Shown: positions 1-13,240, counted from the stretch's first letter. The stretch: 64,000 nucleotides of DNA from Aphrocallistes beatrix (GCA_963281255.1 OY725503.1:1-64000); one strand, 5' to 3'. The notes: generated by a model from the letters alone, not told the origin. Made by a program: numbers and translations.

Positions 1-4
1 CAAA

Positions 5-3000
5 GGCCTAGCTTCGCTCTCATTTGAACACATTCCGACCTCAAAATGTCACTGTACCCCCCCACAGCGAACTGAAAAAGCCTCAGATCACTTTCAATTT
101 CAATTTGTTCCTCACTTAAAAGGCTTCCTTTCACTTTGCTCTTATAACAAGGTTTCTTACAGAAAAGGCCTAGCTTCGCTCTCATTTGAACACATTCCGA
201 CCTCAAAATGTCACTGTACCCCCCCACAGCGAACTGAAAAAGCCTCAGATCACTTTCAATTTCAATTTGTTCCTCACTTAAAAGGCTTCCTTTCACTTTG
301 CTCTTATAACAAGGTTTCTTACAGAAAAGGCCTAGCTTCGCTCTCATTTGAACACATTCCGACCTCAAAATGTCACTGTACCCCCCCACAGCGAACTGAA
401 AAAGCCTCAGATCACTTTCAATTTCAATTTGTTCCTCACTTAAAAGGCTTCCTTTCACTTTGCTCTTATAACAAGGTTTCTTACAGAAAAGGCCTAGCTT
501 CGCTCTCATTTGAACACATTCCGACCTCAAAATGTCACTGTACCCCCCCACAGCGAACTGAAAAAGCCTCAGATCACTTTCAATTTCAATTTGTTCCTCA
601 CTTAAAAGGCTTCCTTTCACTTTGCTCTTATAACAAGGTTTCTTACAGAAAAGGCCTAGCTTCGCTCTCATTTGAACACATTCCGACCTCAAAATGTCAC
701 TGTACCCCCCCACAGCGAACTGAAAAAGCCTCAGATCACTTTCAATTTCAATTTGTTCCTCACTTAAAAGGCTTCCTTTCACTTTGCTCTTATAACAAGG
801 TTTCTTACAGAAAAGGCCTAGCTTCGCTCTCATTTGAACACATTCCGACCTCAAAATGTCACTGTACCCCCCCACAGCGAACTGAAAAAGCCTCAGATCA
901 CTTTCAATTTCAATTTGTTCCTCACTTAAAAGGCTTCCTTTCACTTTGCTCTTATAACAAGGTTTCTTACAGAAAAGGCCTAGCTTCGCTCTCATTTGAA
1001 CACATTCCGACCTCAAAATGTCACTGTACCCCCCCACAGCGAACTGAAAAAGCCTCAGATCACTTTCAATTTCAATTTGTTCCTCACTTAAAAGGCTTCC
1101 TTTCACTTTGCTCTTATAACAAGGTTTCTTACAGAAAAGGCCTAGCTTCGCTCTCATTTGAACACATTCCGACCTCAAAATGTCACTGTACCCCCCCACA
1201 GCGAACTGAAAAAGCCTCAGATCACTTTCAATTTCAATTTGTTCCTCACTTAAAAGGCTTCCTTTCACTTTGCTCTTATAACAAGGTTTCTTACAGAAAA
1301 GGCCTAGCTTCGCTCTCATTTGAACACATTCCGACCTCAAAATGTCACTGTACCCCCCCACAGCGAACTGAAAAAGCCTCAGATCACTTTCAATTTCAAT
1401 TTGTTCCTCACTTAAAAGGCTTCCTTTCACTTTGCTCTTATAACAAGGTTTCTTACAGAAAAGGCCTAGCTTCGCTCTCATTTGAACACATTCCGACCTC
1501 AAAATGTCACTGTACCCCCCCACAGCGAACTGAAAAAGCCTCAGATCACTTTCAATTTCAATTTGTTCCTCACTTAAAAGGCTTCCTTTCACTTTGCTCT
1601 TATAACAAGGTTTCTTACAGAAAAGGCCTAGCTTCGCTCTCATTTGAACACATTCCGACCTCAAAATGTCACTGTACCCCCCCACAGCGAACTGAAAAAG
1701 CCTCAGATCACTTTCAATTTCAATTTGTTCCTCACTTAAAAGGCTTCCTTTCACTTTGCTCTTATAACAAGGTTTCTTACAGAAAAGGCCTAGCTTCGCT
1801 CTCATTTGAACACATTCCGACCTCAAAATGTCACTGTACCCCCCCACAGCGAACTGAAAAAGCCTCAGATCACTTTCAATTTCAATTTGTTCCTCACTTA
1901 AAAGGCTTCCTTTCACTTTGCTCTTATAACAAGGTTTCTTACAGAAAAGGCCTAGCTTCGCTCTCATTTGAACACATTCCGACCTCAAAATGTCACTGTA
2001 CCCCCCCACAGCGAACTGAAAAAGCCTCAGATCACTTTCAATTTCAATTTGTTCCTCACTTAAAAGGCTTCCTTTCACTTTGCTCTTATAACAAGGTTTC
2101 TTACAGAAAAGGCCTAGCTTCGCTCTCATTTGAACACATTCCGACCTCAAAATGTCACTGTACCCCCCCACAGCGAACTGAAAAAGCCTCAGATCACTTT
2201 CAATTTCAATTTGTTCCTCACTTAAAAGGCTTCCTTTCACTTTGCTCTTATAACAAGGTTTCTTACAGAAAAGGCCTAGCTTCGCTCTCATTTGAACACA
2301 TTCCGACCTCAAAATGTCACTGTACCCCCCCACAGCGAACTGAAAAAGCCTCAGATCACTTTCAATTTCAATTTGTTCCTCACTTAAAAGGCTTCCTTTC
2401 ACTTTGCTCTTATAACAAGGTTTCTTACAGAAAAGGCCTAGCTTCGCTCTCATTTGAACACATTCCGACCTCAAAATGTCACTGTACCCCCCCACAGCGA
2501 ACTGAAAAAGCCTCAGATCACTTTCAATTTCAATTTGTTCCTCACTTAAAAGGCTTCCTTTCACTTTGCTCTTATAACAAGGTTTCTTACAGAAAAGGCC
2601 TAGCTTCGCTCTCATTTGAACACATTCCGACCTCAAAATGTCACTGTACCCCCCCACAGCGAACTGAAAAAGCCTCAGATCACTTTCAATTTCAATTTGT
2701 TCCTCACTTAAAAGGCTTCCTTTCACTTTGCTCTTATAACAAGGTTTCTTACAGAAAAGGCCTAGCTTCGCTCTCATTTGAACACATTCCGACCTCAAAA
2801 TGTCACTGTACCCCCCCACAGCGAACTGAAAAAGCCTCAGATCACTTTCAATTTCAATTTGTTCCTCACTTAAAAGGCTTCCTTTCACTTTGCTCTTATA
2901 ACAAGGTTTCTTACAGAAAAGGCCTAGCTTCGCTCTCATTTGAACACATTCCGACCTCAAAATGTCACTGTACCCCCCCACAGCGAACTGAAAAAGCCTC

Positions 3001-6000
3001 AGATCACTTTCAATTTCAATTTGTTCCTCACTTAAAAGGCTTCCTTTCACTTTGCTCTTATAACAAGGTTTCTTACAGAAAAGGCCTAGCTTCGCTCTCA
3101 TTTGAACACATTCCGACCTCAAAATGTCACTGTACCCCCCCACAGCGAACTGAAAAAGCCTCAGATCACTTTCAATTTCAATTTGTTCCTCACTTAAAAG
3201 GCTTCCTTTCACTTTGCTCTTATAACAAGGTTTCTTACAGAAAAGGCCTAGCTTCGCTCTCATTTGAACACATTCCGACCTCAAAATGTCACTGTACCCC
3301 CCCACAGCGAACTGAAAAAGCCTCAGATCACTTTCAATTTCAATTTGTTCCTCACTTAAAAGGCTTCCTTTCACTTTGCTCTTATAACAAGGTTTCTTAC
3401 AGAAAAGGCCTAGCTTCGCTCTCATTTGAACACATTCCGACCTCAAAATGTCACTGTACCCCCCCACAGCGAACTGAAAAAGCCTCAGATCACTTTCAAT
3501 TTCAATTTGTTCCTCACTTAAAAGGCTTCCTTTCACTTTGCTCTTATAACAAGGTTTCTTACAGAAAAGGCCTAGCTTCGCTCTCATTTGAACACATTCC
3601 GACCTCAAAATGTCACTGTACCCCCCCACAGCGAACTGAAAAAGCCTCAGATCACTTTCAATTTCAATTTGTTCCTCACTTAAAAGGCTTCCTTTCACTT
3701 TGCTCTTATAACAAGGTTTCTTACAGAAAAGGCCTAGCTTCGCTCTCATTTGAACACATTCCGACCTCAAAATGTCACTGTACCCCCCCACAGCGAACTG
3801 AAAAAGCCTCAGATCACTTTCAATTTCAATTTGTTCCTCACTTAAAAGGCTTCCTTTCACTTTGCTCTTATAACAAGGTTTCTTACAGAAAAGGCCTAGC
3901 TTCGCTCTCATTTGAACACATTCCGACCTCAAAATGTCACTGTACCCCCCCACAGCGAACTGAAAAAGCCTCAGATCACTTTCAATTTCAATTTGTTCCT
4001 CACTTAAAAGGCTTCCTTTCACTTTGCTCTTATAACAAGGTTTCTTACAGAAAAGGCCTAGCTTCGCTCTCATTTGAACACATTCCGACCTCAAAATGTC
4101 ACTGTACCCCCCCACAGCGAACTGAAAAAGCCTCAGATCACTTTCAATTTCAATTTGTTCCTCACTTAAAAGGCTTCCTTTCACTTTGCTCTTATAACAA
4201 GGTTTCTTACAGAAAAGGCCTAGCTTCGCTCTCATTTGAACACATTCCGACCTCAAAATGTCACTGTACCCCCCCACAGCGAACTGAAAAAGCCTCAGAT
4301 CACTTTCAATTTCAATTTGTTCCTCACTTAAAAGGCTTCCTTTCACTTTGCTCTTATAACAAGGTTTCTTACAGAAAAGGCCTAGCTTCGCTCTCATTTG
4401 AACACATTCCGACCTCAAAATGTCACTGTACCCCCCCACAGCGAACTGAAAAAGCCTCAGATCACTTTCAATTTCAATTTGTTCCTCACTTAAAAGGCTT
4501 CCTTTCACTTTGCTCTTATAACAAGGTTTCTTACAGAAAAGGCCTAGCTTCGCTCTCATTTGAACACATTCCGACCTCAAAATGTCACTGTACCCCCCCA
4601 CAGCGAACTGAAAAAGCCTCAGATCACTTTCAATTTCAATTTGTTCCTCACTTAAAAGGCTTCCTTTCACTTTGCTCTTATAACAAGGTTTCTTACAGAA
4701 AAGGCCTAGCTTCGCTCTCATTTGAACACATTCCGACCTCAAAATGTCACTGTACCCCCCCACAGCGAACTGAAAAAGCCTCAGATCACTTTCAATTTCA
4801 ATTTGTTCCTCACTTAAAAGGCTTCCTTTCACTTTGCTCTTATAACAAGGTTTCTTACAGAAAAGGCCTAGCTTCGCTCTCATTTGAACACATTCCGACC
4901 TCAAAATGTCACTGTACCCCCCCACAGCGAACTGAAAAAGCCTCAGATCACTTTCAATTTCAATTTGTTCCTCACTTAAAAGGCTTCCTTTCACTTTGCT
5001 CTTATAACAAGGTTTCTTACAGAAAAGGCCTAGCTTCGCTCTCATTTGAACACATTCCGACCTCAAAATGTCACTGTACCCCCCCACAGCGAACTGAAAA
5101 AGCCTCAGATCACTTTCAATTTCAATTTGTTCCTCACTTAAAAGGCTTCCTTTCACTTTGCTCTTATAACAAGGTTTCTTACAGAAAAGGCCTAGCTTCG
5201 CTCTCATTTGAACACATTCCGACCTCAAAATGTCACTGTACCCCCCCACAGCGAACTGAAAAAGCCTCAGATCACTTTCAATTTCAATTTGTTCCTCACT
5301 TAAAAGGCTTCCTTTCACTTTGCTCTTATAACAAGGTTTCTTACAGAAAAGGCCTAGCTTCGCTCTCATTTGAACACATTCCGACCTCAAAATGTCACTG
5401 TACCCCCCCACAGCGAACTGAAAAAGCCTCAGATCACTTTCAATTTCAATTTGTTCCTCACTTAAAAGGCTTCCTTTCACTTTGCTCTTATAACAAGGTT
5501 TCTTACAGAAAAGGCCTAGCTTCGCTCTCATTTGAACACATTCCGACCTCAAAATGTCACTGTACCCCCCCACAGCGAACTGAAAAAGCCTCAGATCACT
5601 TTCAATTTCAATTTGTTCCTCACTTAAAAGGCTTCCTTTCACTTTGCTCTTATAACAAGGTTTCTTACAGAAAAGGCCTAGCTTCGCTCTCATTTGAACA
5701 CATTCCGACCTCAAAATGTCACTGTACCCCCCCACAGCGAACTGAAAAAGCCTCAGATCACTTTCAATTTCAATTTGTTCCTCACTTAAAAGGCTTCCTT
5801 TCACTTTGCTCTTATAACAAGGTTTCTTACAGAAAAGGCCTAGCTTCGCTCTCATTTGAACACATTCCGACCTCAAAATGTCACTGTACCCCCCCACAGC
5901 GAACTGAAAAAGCCTCAGATCACTTTCAATTTCAATTTGTTCCTCACTTAAAAGGCTTCCTTTCACTTTGCTCTTATAACAAGGTTTCTTACAGAAAAGG

Positions 6001-9000
6001 CCTAGCTTCGCTCTCATTTGAACACATTCCGACCTCAAAATGTCACTGTACCCCCCCACAGCGAACTGAAAAAGCCTCAGATCACTTTCAATTTCAATTT
6101 GTTCCTCACTTAAAAGGCTTCCTTTCACTTTGCTCTTATAACAAGGTTTCTTACAGAAAAGGCCTAGCTTCGCTCTCATTTGAACACATTCCGACCTCAA
6201 AATGTCACTGTACCCCCCCACAGCGAACTGAAAAAGCCTCAGATCACTTTCAATTTCAATTTGTTCCTCACTTAAAAGGCTTCCTTTCACTTTGCTCTTA
6301 TAACAAGGTTTCTTACAGAAAAGGCCTAGCTTCGCTCTCATTTGAACACATTCCGACCTCAAAATGTCACTGTACCCCCCCACAGCGAACTGAAAAAGCC
6401 TCAGATCACTTTCAATTTCAATTTGTTCCTCACTTAAAAGGCTTCCTTTCACTTTGCTCTTATAACAAGGTTTCTTACAGAAAAGGCCTAGCTTCGCTCT
6501 CATTTGAACACATTCCGACCTCAAAATGTCACTGTACCCCCCCACAGCGAACTGAAAAAGCCTCAGATCACTTTCAATTTCAATTTGTTCCTCACTTAAA
6601 AGGCTTCCTTTCACTTTGCTCTTATAACAAGGTTTCTTACAGAAAAGGCCTAGCTTCGCTCTCATTTGAACACATTCCGACCTCAAAATGTCACTGTACC
6701 CCCCCACAGCGAACTGAAAAAGCCTCAGATCACTTTCAATTTCAATTTGTTCCTCACTTAAAAGGCTTCCTTTCACTTTGCTCTTATAACAAGGTTTCTT
6801 ACAGAAAAGGCCTAGCTTCGCTCTCATTTGAACACATTCCGACCTCAAAATGTCACTGTACCCCCCCACAGCGAACTGAAAAAGCCTCAGATCACTTTCA
6901 ATTTCAATTTGTTCCTCACTTAAAAGGCTTCCTTTCACTTTGCTCTTATAACAAGGTTTCTTACAGAAAAGGCCTAGCTTCGCTCTCATTTGAACACATT
7001 CCGACCTCAAAATGTCACTGTACCCCCCCACAGCGAACTGAAAAAGCCTCAGATCACTTTCAATTTCAATTTGTTCCTCACTTAAAAGGCTTCCTTTCAC
7101 TTTGCTCTTATAACAAGGTTTCTTACAGAAAAGGCCTAGCTTCGCTCTCATTTGAACACATTCCGACCTCAAAATGTCACTGTACCCCCCCACAGCGAAC
7201 TGAAAAAGCCTCAGATCACTTTCAATTTCAATTTGTTCCTCACTTAAAAGGCTTCCTTTCACTTTGCTCTTATAACAAGGTTTCTTACAGAAAAGGCCTA
7301 GCTTCGCTCTCATTTGAACACATTCCGACCTCAAAATGTCACTGTACCCCCCCACAGCGAACTGAAAAAGCCTCAGATCACTTTCAATTTCAATTTGTTC
7401 CTCACTTAAAAGGCTTCCTTTCACTTTGCTCTTATAACAAGGTTTCTTACAGAAAAGGCCTAGCTTCGCTCTCATTTGAACACATTCCGACCTCAAAATG
7501 TCACTGTACCCCCCCACAGCGAACTGAAAAAGCCTCAGATCACTTTCAATTTCAATTTGTTCCTCACTTAAAAGGCTTCCTTTCACTTTGCTCTTATAAC
7601 AAGGTTTCTTACAGAAAAGGCCTAGCTTCGCTCTCATTTGAACACATTCCGACCTCAAAATGTCACTGTACCCCCCCACAGCGAACTGAAAAAGCCTCAG
7701 ATCACTTTCAATTTCAATTTGTTCCTCACTTAAAAGGCTTCCTTTCACTTTGCTCTTATAACAAGGTTTCTTACAGAAAAGGCCTAGCTTCGCTCTCATT
7801 TGAACACATTCCGACCTCAAAATGTCACTGTACCCCCCCACAGCGAACTGAAAAAGCCTCAGATCACTTTCAATTTCAATTTGTTCCTCACTTAAAAGGC
7901 TTCCTTTCACTTTGCTCTTATAACAAGGTTTCTTACAGAAAAGGCCTAGCTTCGCTCTCATTTGAACACATTCCGACCTCAAAATGTCACTGTACCCCCC
8001 CACAGCGAACTGAAAAAGCCTCAGATCACTTTCAATTTCAATTTGTTCCTCACTTAAAAGGCTTCCTTTCACTTTGCTCTTATAACAAGGTTTCTTACAG
8101 AAAAGGCCTAGCTTCGCTCTCATTTGAACACATTCCGACCTCAAAATGTCACTGTACCCCCCCACAGCGAACTGAAAAAGCCTCAGATCACTTTCAATTT
8201 CAATTTGTTCCTCACTTAAAAGGCTTCCTTTCACTTTGCTCTTATAACAAGGTTTCTTACAGAAAAGGCCTAGCTTCGCTCTCATTTGAACACATTCCGA
8301 CCTCAAAATGTCACTGTACCCCCCCACAGCGAACTGAAAAAGCCTCAGATCACTTTCAATTTCAATTTGTTCCTCACTTAAAAGGCTTCCTTTCACTTTG
8401 CTCTTATAACAAGGTTTCTTACAGAAAAGGCCTAGCTTCGCTCTCATTTGAACACATTCCGACCTCAAAATGTCACTGTACCCCCCCACAGCGAACTGAA
8501 AAAGCCTCAGATCACTTTCAATTTCAATTTGTTCCTCACTTAAAAGGCTTCCTTTCACTTTGCTCTTATAACAAGGTTTCTTACAGAAAAGGCCTAGCTT
8601 CGCTCTCATTTGAACACATTCCGACCTCAAAATGTCACTGTACCCCCCCACAGCGAACTGAAAAAGCCTCAGATCACTTTCAATTTCAATTTGTTCCTCA
8701 CTTAAAAGGCTTCCTTTCACTTTGCTCTTATAACAAGGTTTCTTACAGAAAAGGCCTAGCTTCGCTCTCATTTGAACACATTCCGACCTCAAAATGTCAC
8801 TGTACCCCCCCACAGCGAACTGAAAAAGCCTCAGATCACTTTCAATTTCAATTTGTTCCTCACTTAAAAGGCTTCCTTTCACTTTGCTCTTATAACAAGG
8901 TTTCTTACAGAAAAGGCCTAGCTTCGCTCTCATTTGAACACATTCCGACCTCAAAATGTCACTGTACCCCCCCACAGCGAACTGAAAAAGCCTCAGATCA

Positions 9001-9400
9001 CTTTCAATTTCAATTTGTTCCTCACTTAAAAGGCTTCCTTTCACTTTGCTCTTATAACAAGGTTTCTTACAGAAAAGGCCTAGCTTCGCTCTCATTTGAA
9101 CACATTCCGACCTCAAAATGTCACTGTACCCCCCCACAGCGAACTGAAAAAGCCTCAGATCACTTTCAATTTCAATTTGTTCCTCACTTAAAAGGCTTCC
9201 TTTCACTTTGCTCTTATAACAAGGTTTCTTACAGAAAAGGCCTAGCTTCGCTCTCATTTGAACACATTCCGACCTCAAAATGTCACTGTACCCCCCCACA
9301 GCGAACTGAAAAAGCCTCAGATCACTTTCAATTTCAATTTGTTCCTCACTTAAAAGGCTTCCTTTCACTTTGCTCTTATAACAAGGTTTCTTACAGAAAA
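5..9400. repeat. 162-bp satellite array, 58 units
   Basis: The unit start (ggcctagcttcg) recurs at 5, 167, 329 and so on, giving a period of exactly 162 bp and 58 units to 9400. Rows 1620 bp apart (ten units) look identical, so the array is extremely homogeneous. Each unit holds a run of seven C, a short tttcaatttcaattt stretch and two related AAAAGGC segments. No open frame of 60 codons occurs in it. The window starts inside the array, so the true length is unknown. A centromeric, pericentromeric or subtelomeric location is possible but not shown. Confidence 0.98.
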
Positions 9401-9712
9401 TGCCTAGCTTCGCTCTCCTTTGGCCACATTCTTTTCTCAAAATGGCACTGTACCCCCCCACAGGGATGAAAAATGCTCCAAATCACCCGATATTTGTATT
9501 GCTTCCAAACTGAAAATGCTCACTTTCACTTTGCTCTTATAAATTTTCTTACAGAAAATGCCTAGCTTCGCTCTCCTTTCGCCACATTCTTTTCTCAAAA
9601 TGGCACTGTACCCCCCCACAGGGATGAAAAATGCTCCAAATCACCCGATATTTGTATTGCTTCCAAACTGAAAATGCTCACTTTCACTTTGCTCTTATAA
9701 CGTTTCTTACAG
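9401..9712. repeat. Two diverged edge units of the satellite
   Basis: Two further units start at 9401 and 9559 with the variant TGCCTAGCTTCGCTCTCCTT. They are about 158 and 154 bp long and share changes with each other (for example ctccaaatcacccgatattt in place of the main-array middle). They are closer to each other than to the 58 uniform units. This is the usual picture at the edge of a homogenising array, where old variants survive. A short ORF on the - strand here is satellite sequence, not a gene. Confidence 0.95.
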
Positions 9713-9875
9713 ATTCCTTACAGATTTATAGATATTTTTCGTTATTTGTTCTTATTCATGGTCCAAGAATGATTCCGGTGTGAGATACATTTTGTAATGA
9801 AATTATTGAGAATCAGGACCGATGTTACTCCAAGTTACTTCATTGTGTCACATTAGTGCTTACTATCGAAGCGTT

Positions 9876-10075
9876 GATCGAGATGGATTTTGCAGCTGAA
9901 TGTGCAGGTGAGACTCCATCCAGGACCTATGCATTTCTTGTACGTCTGTTTGATCCAAGGGAGAGAAACGCCCGTTTGAATTGAGTGGTGTGCGAAGTAC
10001 CACTGGCTTCACACCATCAGAGTTGCACGCGGGCGGGCTGGCTCGCAATCCCGCAACATGCCCGCACAATACATA
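9876..10075. repeat. Dispersed repeat C, copy 1
   Basis: This stretch is a diverged copy of 10752-10988. Shared segments include GCAGCTGAATGTGC, CCAAGGGAGAGAAAC, GTACCACTGGCTTCAC and CCCGCAACA, in the same order and orientation. Short - strand frames in both copies look alike because the DNA is alike. No coding signal beyond that is visible, and the element type is unknown. Confidence 0.75.
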
Positions 10076-10354
10076 CTACTCAACGACTGTCAGGCCAGTC
10101 AGGTAGGTCAAAGACGACATAACTCACCATCTAGCTAGTCCTGACCATCCGGGCGCAGATAATTTAAATCAACATCCTTTAAAATCCAACTGATCCCATG
10201 TTTCACTTATGTTGCTTGGTTTACTTTGTTATTTTTCTAATTAATTCTTGTTGTTTTCTTTATTTTTCTCCACATTTAAGACGATTGCAAATGCTATTTG
10301 GTATTGCTTATGTTGCCAGGTTAAATCTCCTCAAATATGTCTCGAAATTTTGTA

Positions 10355-10471
10355 AATTTTCAAGTGATATCGATTATAACAGTAAGACAGAAGTATTTAG
10401 AGCTGTTATCTATCTTATAATTAATGTGGAGCCAGCTGCGCAGCGCAAGCAAGCGAACCGCACTTGTACGA
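10355..10471 (-). repeat. Dispersed repeat A (GC-core family), copy 1
   Basis: The stretch matches the reverse complement of the 19.4-kb copy. It carries CTTATAATTAAT followed by GCGCAGCGCAAGCAAGCGAA, plus the AT-rich arm with TCGATT and AGTAAGACAGA. It lacks the central palindromic GC-rich part seen at 19.4, 42.8 and 57.6 kb. A + strand ORF overlapping it is judged spurious. Confidence 0.7.
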
Positions 10472-10751
10472 ATTAAATCTCTCAACTCATTTAGCAGTTT
10501 TAACGCTGCTTTTCTTTTCTAATGCTGGATTTTTTTCGTCGCAAAAGTTTAGAAATAGGTGGTAAAGAAGTTGTTATAAGCTTGGAACTTAACCTTCATC
10601 AGATTTATATTTATGATGAATCAATTGATTTAATACAAATGCTAGAAATTAATTTAGATCATTTATCCATGGTCCAACCACAGACGAGTAAAAATTAACA
10701 CTATTTTCTGAAGTTATATGTTGTTATCCATGGTTGAAGAATGATTTGGTT

Positions 10752-10988
10752 AATCGAGATGAATTCTGCAGCTGAATGTGCTGGTGACACTCAAGGACAG
10801 TCTTTTAAGATTCCTGCGAAGCTCCATCCATCTAGGAGCTACGCGTTTCTTGTGCGTATGTTTGGATCCAAGGGAGAGAAACATTCGTTTAGAACTGAGT
10901 GATGTGTGAAGTACCACTGGCTTCACTACAATCAGTTGCACTCGGGGCCGGCTGTTCCGCAAGCCCGCAACAGACCCACAATACATAC
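10752..10988. repeat. Dispersed repeat C, copy 2
   Basis: This is the second copy of the repeat at 9876-10075, longer by an insertion of about 35 bp after the GTGACACTC segment. It ends with CACAATACATACT, as the first copy does. The two lie in the same orientation about 0.9 kb apart. Confidence 0.75.
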
Positions 10989-11107
10989 TTTGTTTCTACC
11001 CCATATGACTAATTTAATTGTTATTTCTATAAGTATAAGTTACAATATCATAAATCGTAACTAATTATGACATAAACATTAATGTTCACTCTTGTAGATT
11101 GCGGCGT

Positions 11108-11430
11108 AGCTTTTCAGAGGATAACCTGGAGCTGTAGCGTAGCTTTCCCGGAGATATGCTGTAGCTGTAACGTAGCTGTAACGTAGCTATCGCGGAGATA
11201 TATACTGTAGCTGTAACGTAGCTTTCCCAGAGATATCCTGTAGCTGTAACGTAGCTTTCCCAGAGATATGCTGTACCTGTAACGTAGCTGTACCGTAGCT
11301 ATCGCGGAGATATGCTGTAGCTGTAACGTAGCTTTCCCAGAGATATCCTGTAGTTGTAACGTAGCTTTCCCGGAGATATGATGTAGCTGTAACGTAGCTT
11401 CCCCGGAGATATGATGTGGTTGTGCTGTAG
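11108..11430. repeat. 33-bp minisatellite
   Basis: About nine imperfect units built on CTGTAGCTGTAACGTAGC then TTTCCCAGAGATATC. Some units carry an extra 12-bp duplication of GTAGCTGTAACG. Because 33 is a multiple of three, a - strand frame stays open as an 11-residue repeat (SYVTATGYLRE-like). No other coding evidence supports that frame. Confidence 0.9.
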
Positions 11431-11807
11431 ATGTGGCGTAGGTAACCAGTTGCTGTCACGTAGCTAGCTATGATGAGTTGGAGAGAGAAGCCCATCAGAT
11501 GAGAAGTTTGGAAGAGTGATGGAGAGCGAAAAGGATCTGTTGAAATTGTTCGAAACTGTGTTCATCACTTGTATATATACTCTACACCGTTCCATGCAGG
11601 AGAAGACACCTGTCGCAACCACCTGTCTATTGCAGTTATAATTAGAACTAACTCAGTAGTAAACACTTGTCAGAGGCAGCACCTGCTTCAAAGGTGTCCA
11701 CACTCTAGTCTAATCGACAGGTGTTTAGTCTTACAGGTGTCTACTCCAGATAATGATTGGCAGGTGCCTACTGACAGATGCCTACTGCTATGTGGGACCG
11801 GAGAGAG

Positions 11808-11815
11808 TATATATA
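11808..11815 (+). promoter_or_regulatory. TATA box candidate for the 8-residue-repeat transcript
   Basis: TATATATA lies about 110 bp before a strong splice donor (CAG|GTTAGT at 11926). A similar element sits at 11571-11580. Either could place the start of the spliced transcript described at 11838-12412. Confidence 0.4.
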
Positions 11816-11837
11816 CGGGTGAAGAAGCTGCAGAAAC

Positions 11838-12412
11838 TATATTGCCGGCAATATTCGCTATACCTTCTTCAACGCTTCACCTCATCACCCCCGGGGGCAC
11901 CGCTACACAGTCAACTCTCCATCAGGTTAGTATTATTCTACTCTTACACTTGACAAATAGACTTTACAAATAGACCGACCTGATCTTTTCTCTTTTAGAA
12001 TTCTCACCGCCAGATTCAGGCTGAAGGACTAACAGATCTTCTGACTGAGGGACTTCCAGATCTTCAGACTGAGGGACTACCAGATCTTCTGACTGAGGGA
12101 CTACCAGATCTTCTGACTGAGGGACTACCAGATCTTCTGACTGAGGGACTTCCAGATCTTCTGATTGAGGGACTTCCAGATCTTCTGACTGAGGGACTAC
12201 CAGATCTTCTGACTGAGGGACTACCTGATCTTCAGACTGAGGGACTACCAGATCTTCAGACTGAGGGACTTCCAAACTGCCAGACTGTCGAGCTAAGGTA
12301 TGTGGCAAATCTTAACGCCATCACTCACTTCTTTCCCATTTTCAAACTAATCAACTCTCTCCTTCTTTCTAGGTGTGAGATGTCTCTAGCCTCATTCCTC
12401 ACTCATCGCTAA
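11838..12412 (+). CDS. Spliced open frame with ten 8-residue repeats, no ATG found
   Basis: Three exons can be inferred: about 11838-11925, 11999-12297 and 12373 onward. Their splice sites are near-consensus: CAG|GTTAGT ... TCTTTTAG|A, then AAG|GTATGT ... CTTTCTAG|G. Joined, they keep one open frame (phase 0, then phase 2) ending at TAA 12410-12412. Exon 2 carries ten tandem copies of the 8-residue unit DLLTEGLP, with DLQTEGLP and DLLIEGLP variants, and the last exon encodes CEMSLASFLTHR. No ATG occurs in frame upstream, so the start may lie in an unseen exon, be a non-AUG codon, or the RNA may be non-coding. I do not recognise a family. The start coordinate is approximate. Confidence 0.35.
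12031..12270. repeat. 24-bp minisatellite inside exon 2
   Basis: Ten tandem 24-bp units (CAGATCTTCTGACTGAGGGA plus CTWC) with few substitutions. The unit length is a multiple of three, so both strands stay open. The - strand reads as VPQSEDLV repeats, but the splice sites support the + strand. Confidence 0.93.
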
Positions 12413-12472
12413 CTTCATCATTTCCTGGGTAGTAGGGTACATTATTTTGCAGTTAGGTCAGTAGACTAGGTT

Positions 12473-12478
12473 AATAAA
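12473..12478 (+). promoter_or_regulatory. AATAAA polyadenylation signal
   Basis: AATAAA lies 61 bp after the TAA of the spliced 8-residue-repeat frame, at a distance expected for its 3' end. Confidence 0.45.
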
Positions 12479-12479
12479 C

Positions 12480-13240
12480 TTTCAGTGCGCTTTATGAGGT
12501 ATTCCAAATTATACCTCCCGTCTAGGTTCAGTTTATCGTTATCGTGCATACCCCTTAGAGGGGTATAGCTAAAAATTGTTGATTCTATTAGGTTTAGAAT
12601 TTTTATTTGGGGGGAGGGGGGAGGGTTGTTAATTATGAGCTTCGAAGTTGGTCATGTGGTCTCCTCAATACATTCGTTAAGATAGGTTAAGGTTCAGCTT
12701 AAGGTCGAATAAGAGAGTAACTCTTCGTTCTCGTTGACGTGGAAAGTTAGGTTATAAGGTCGAATTCGAATATCGTTCAAAATTAAGTTCAGTGTAGGTG
12801 TAAGTTCGAATACCCTCGTATCGTTTAAAGTTAAGTTAAGTTAAGTTTAAATTAATGTCCGATTTAGTCATAATTTTACGTCCAAAATTCAATCGTACTC
12901 ATTGTTGCATCCTAAGGGTATTTGGGAGGTCCTTAAATGGTGTTAAGTTATAAGTATAGGTATAGTAAGTATACAGTTAGGTTACATAATGAGGGGTCTC
13001 TCAATTCGGAGGGGCTCCGGCCTTGACACCCTCCAATTCTAGCTCAGGTTGGGGAAAGGTACATGAATGCGTCCCAAGTGCATTCACAGTTAGCCACAAA
13101 ACGGCTGCTGGAACCCTGAGGGGTCAACCTGAGTAATTAACTATAGGAATGGGGCGGGAGGGAAACATAGAAAGGCATACACAGCAGGGGGACCACAGTT
13201 CGGCGACCGGAGAGGAAAGGATGGGAGTGGAGCCGGAGCG
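12480..13240. other. Intergenic stretch without recognisable gene
   Basis: AT-rich sequence with loosely repeated AAGTTAAGTT and GGTTA words and a G-rich run near 12610. I see no gene, RNA or transposon signature. Confidence 0.5.

Noticed and set aside
1-9712. CRISPR array or telomere
   Set aside because: Units are contiguous 162-bp copies without spacers, and not a short telomeric motif. The genome is eukaryotic.
10198-10476. 92-residue + strand ORF
   Set aside because: Its 3' half is dispersed repeat A; no domain or promoter.
11964-12308. - strand frame of VPQSED repeats
   Set aside because: It is the mirror of the 24-bp minisatellite. The strong splice sites and AATAAA support the + strand.
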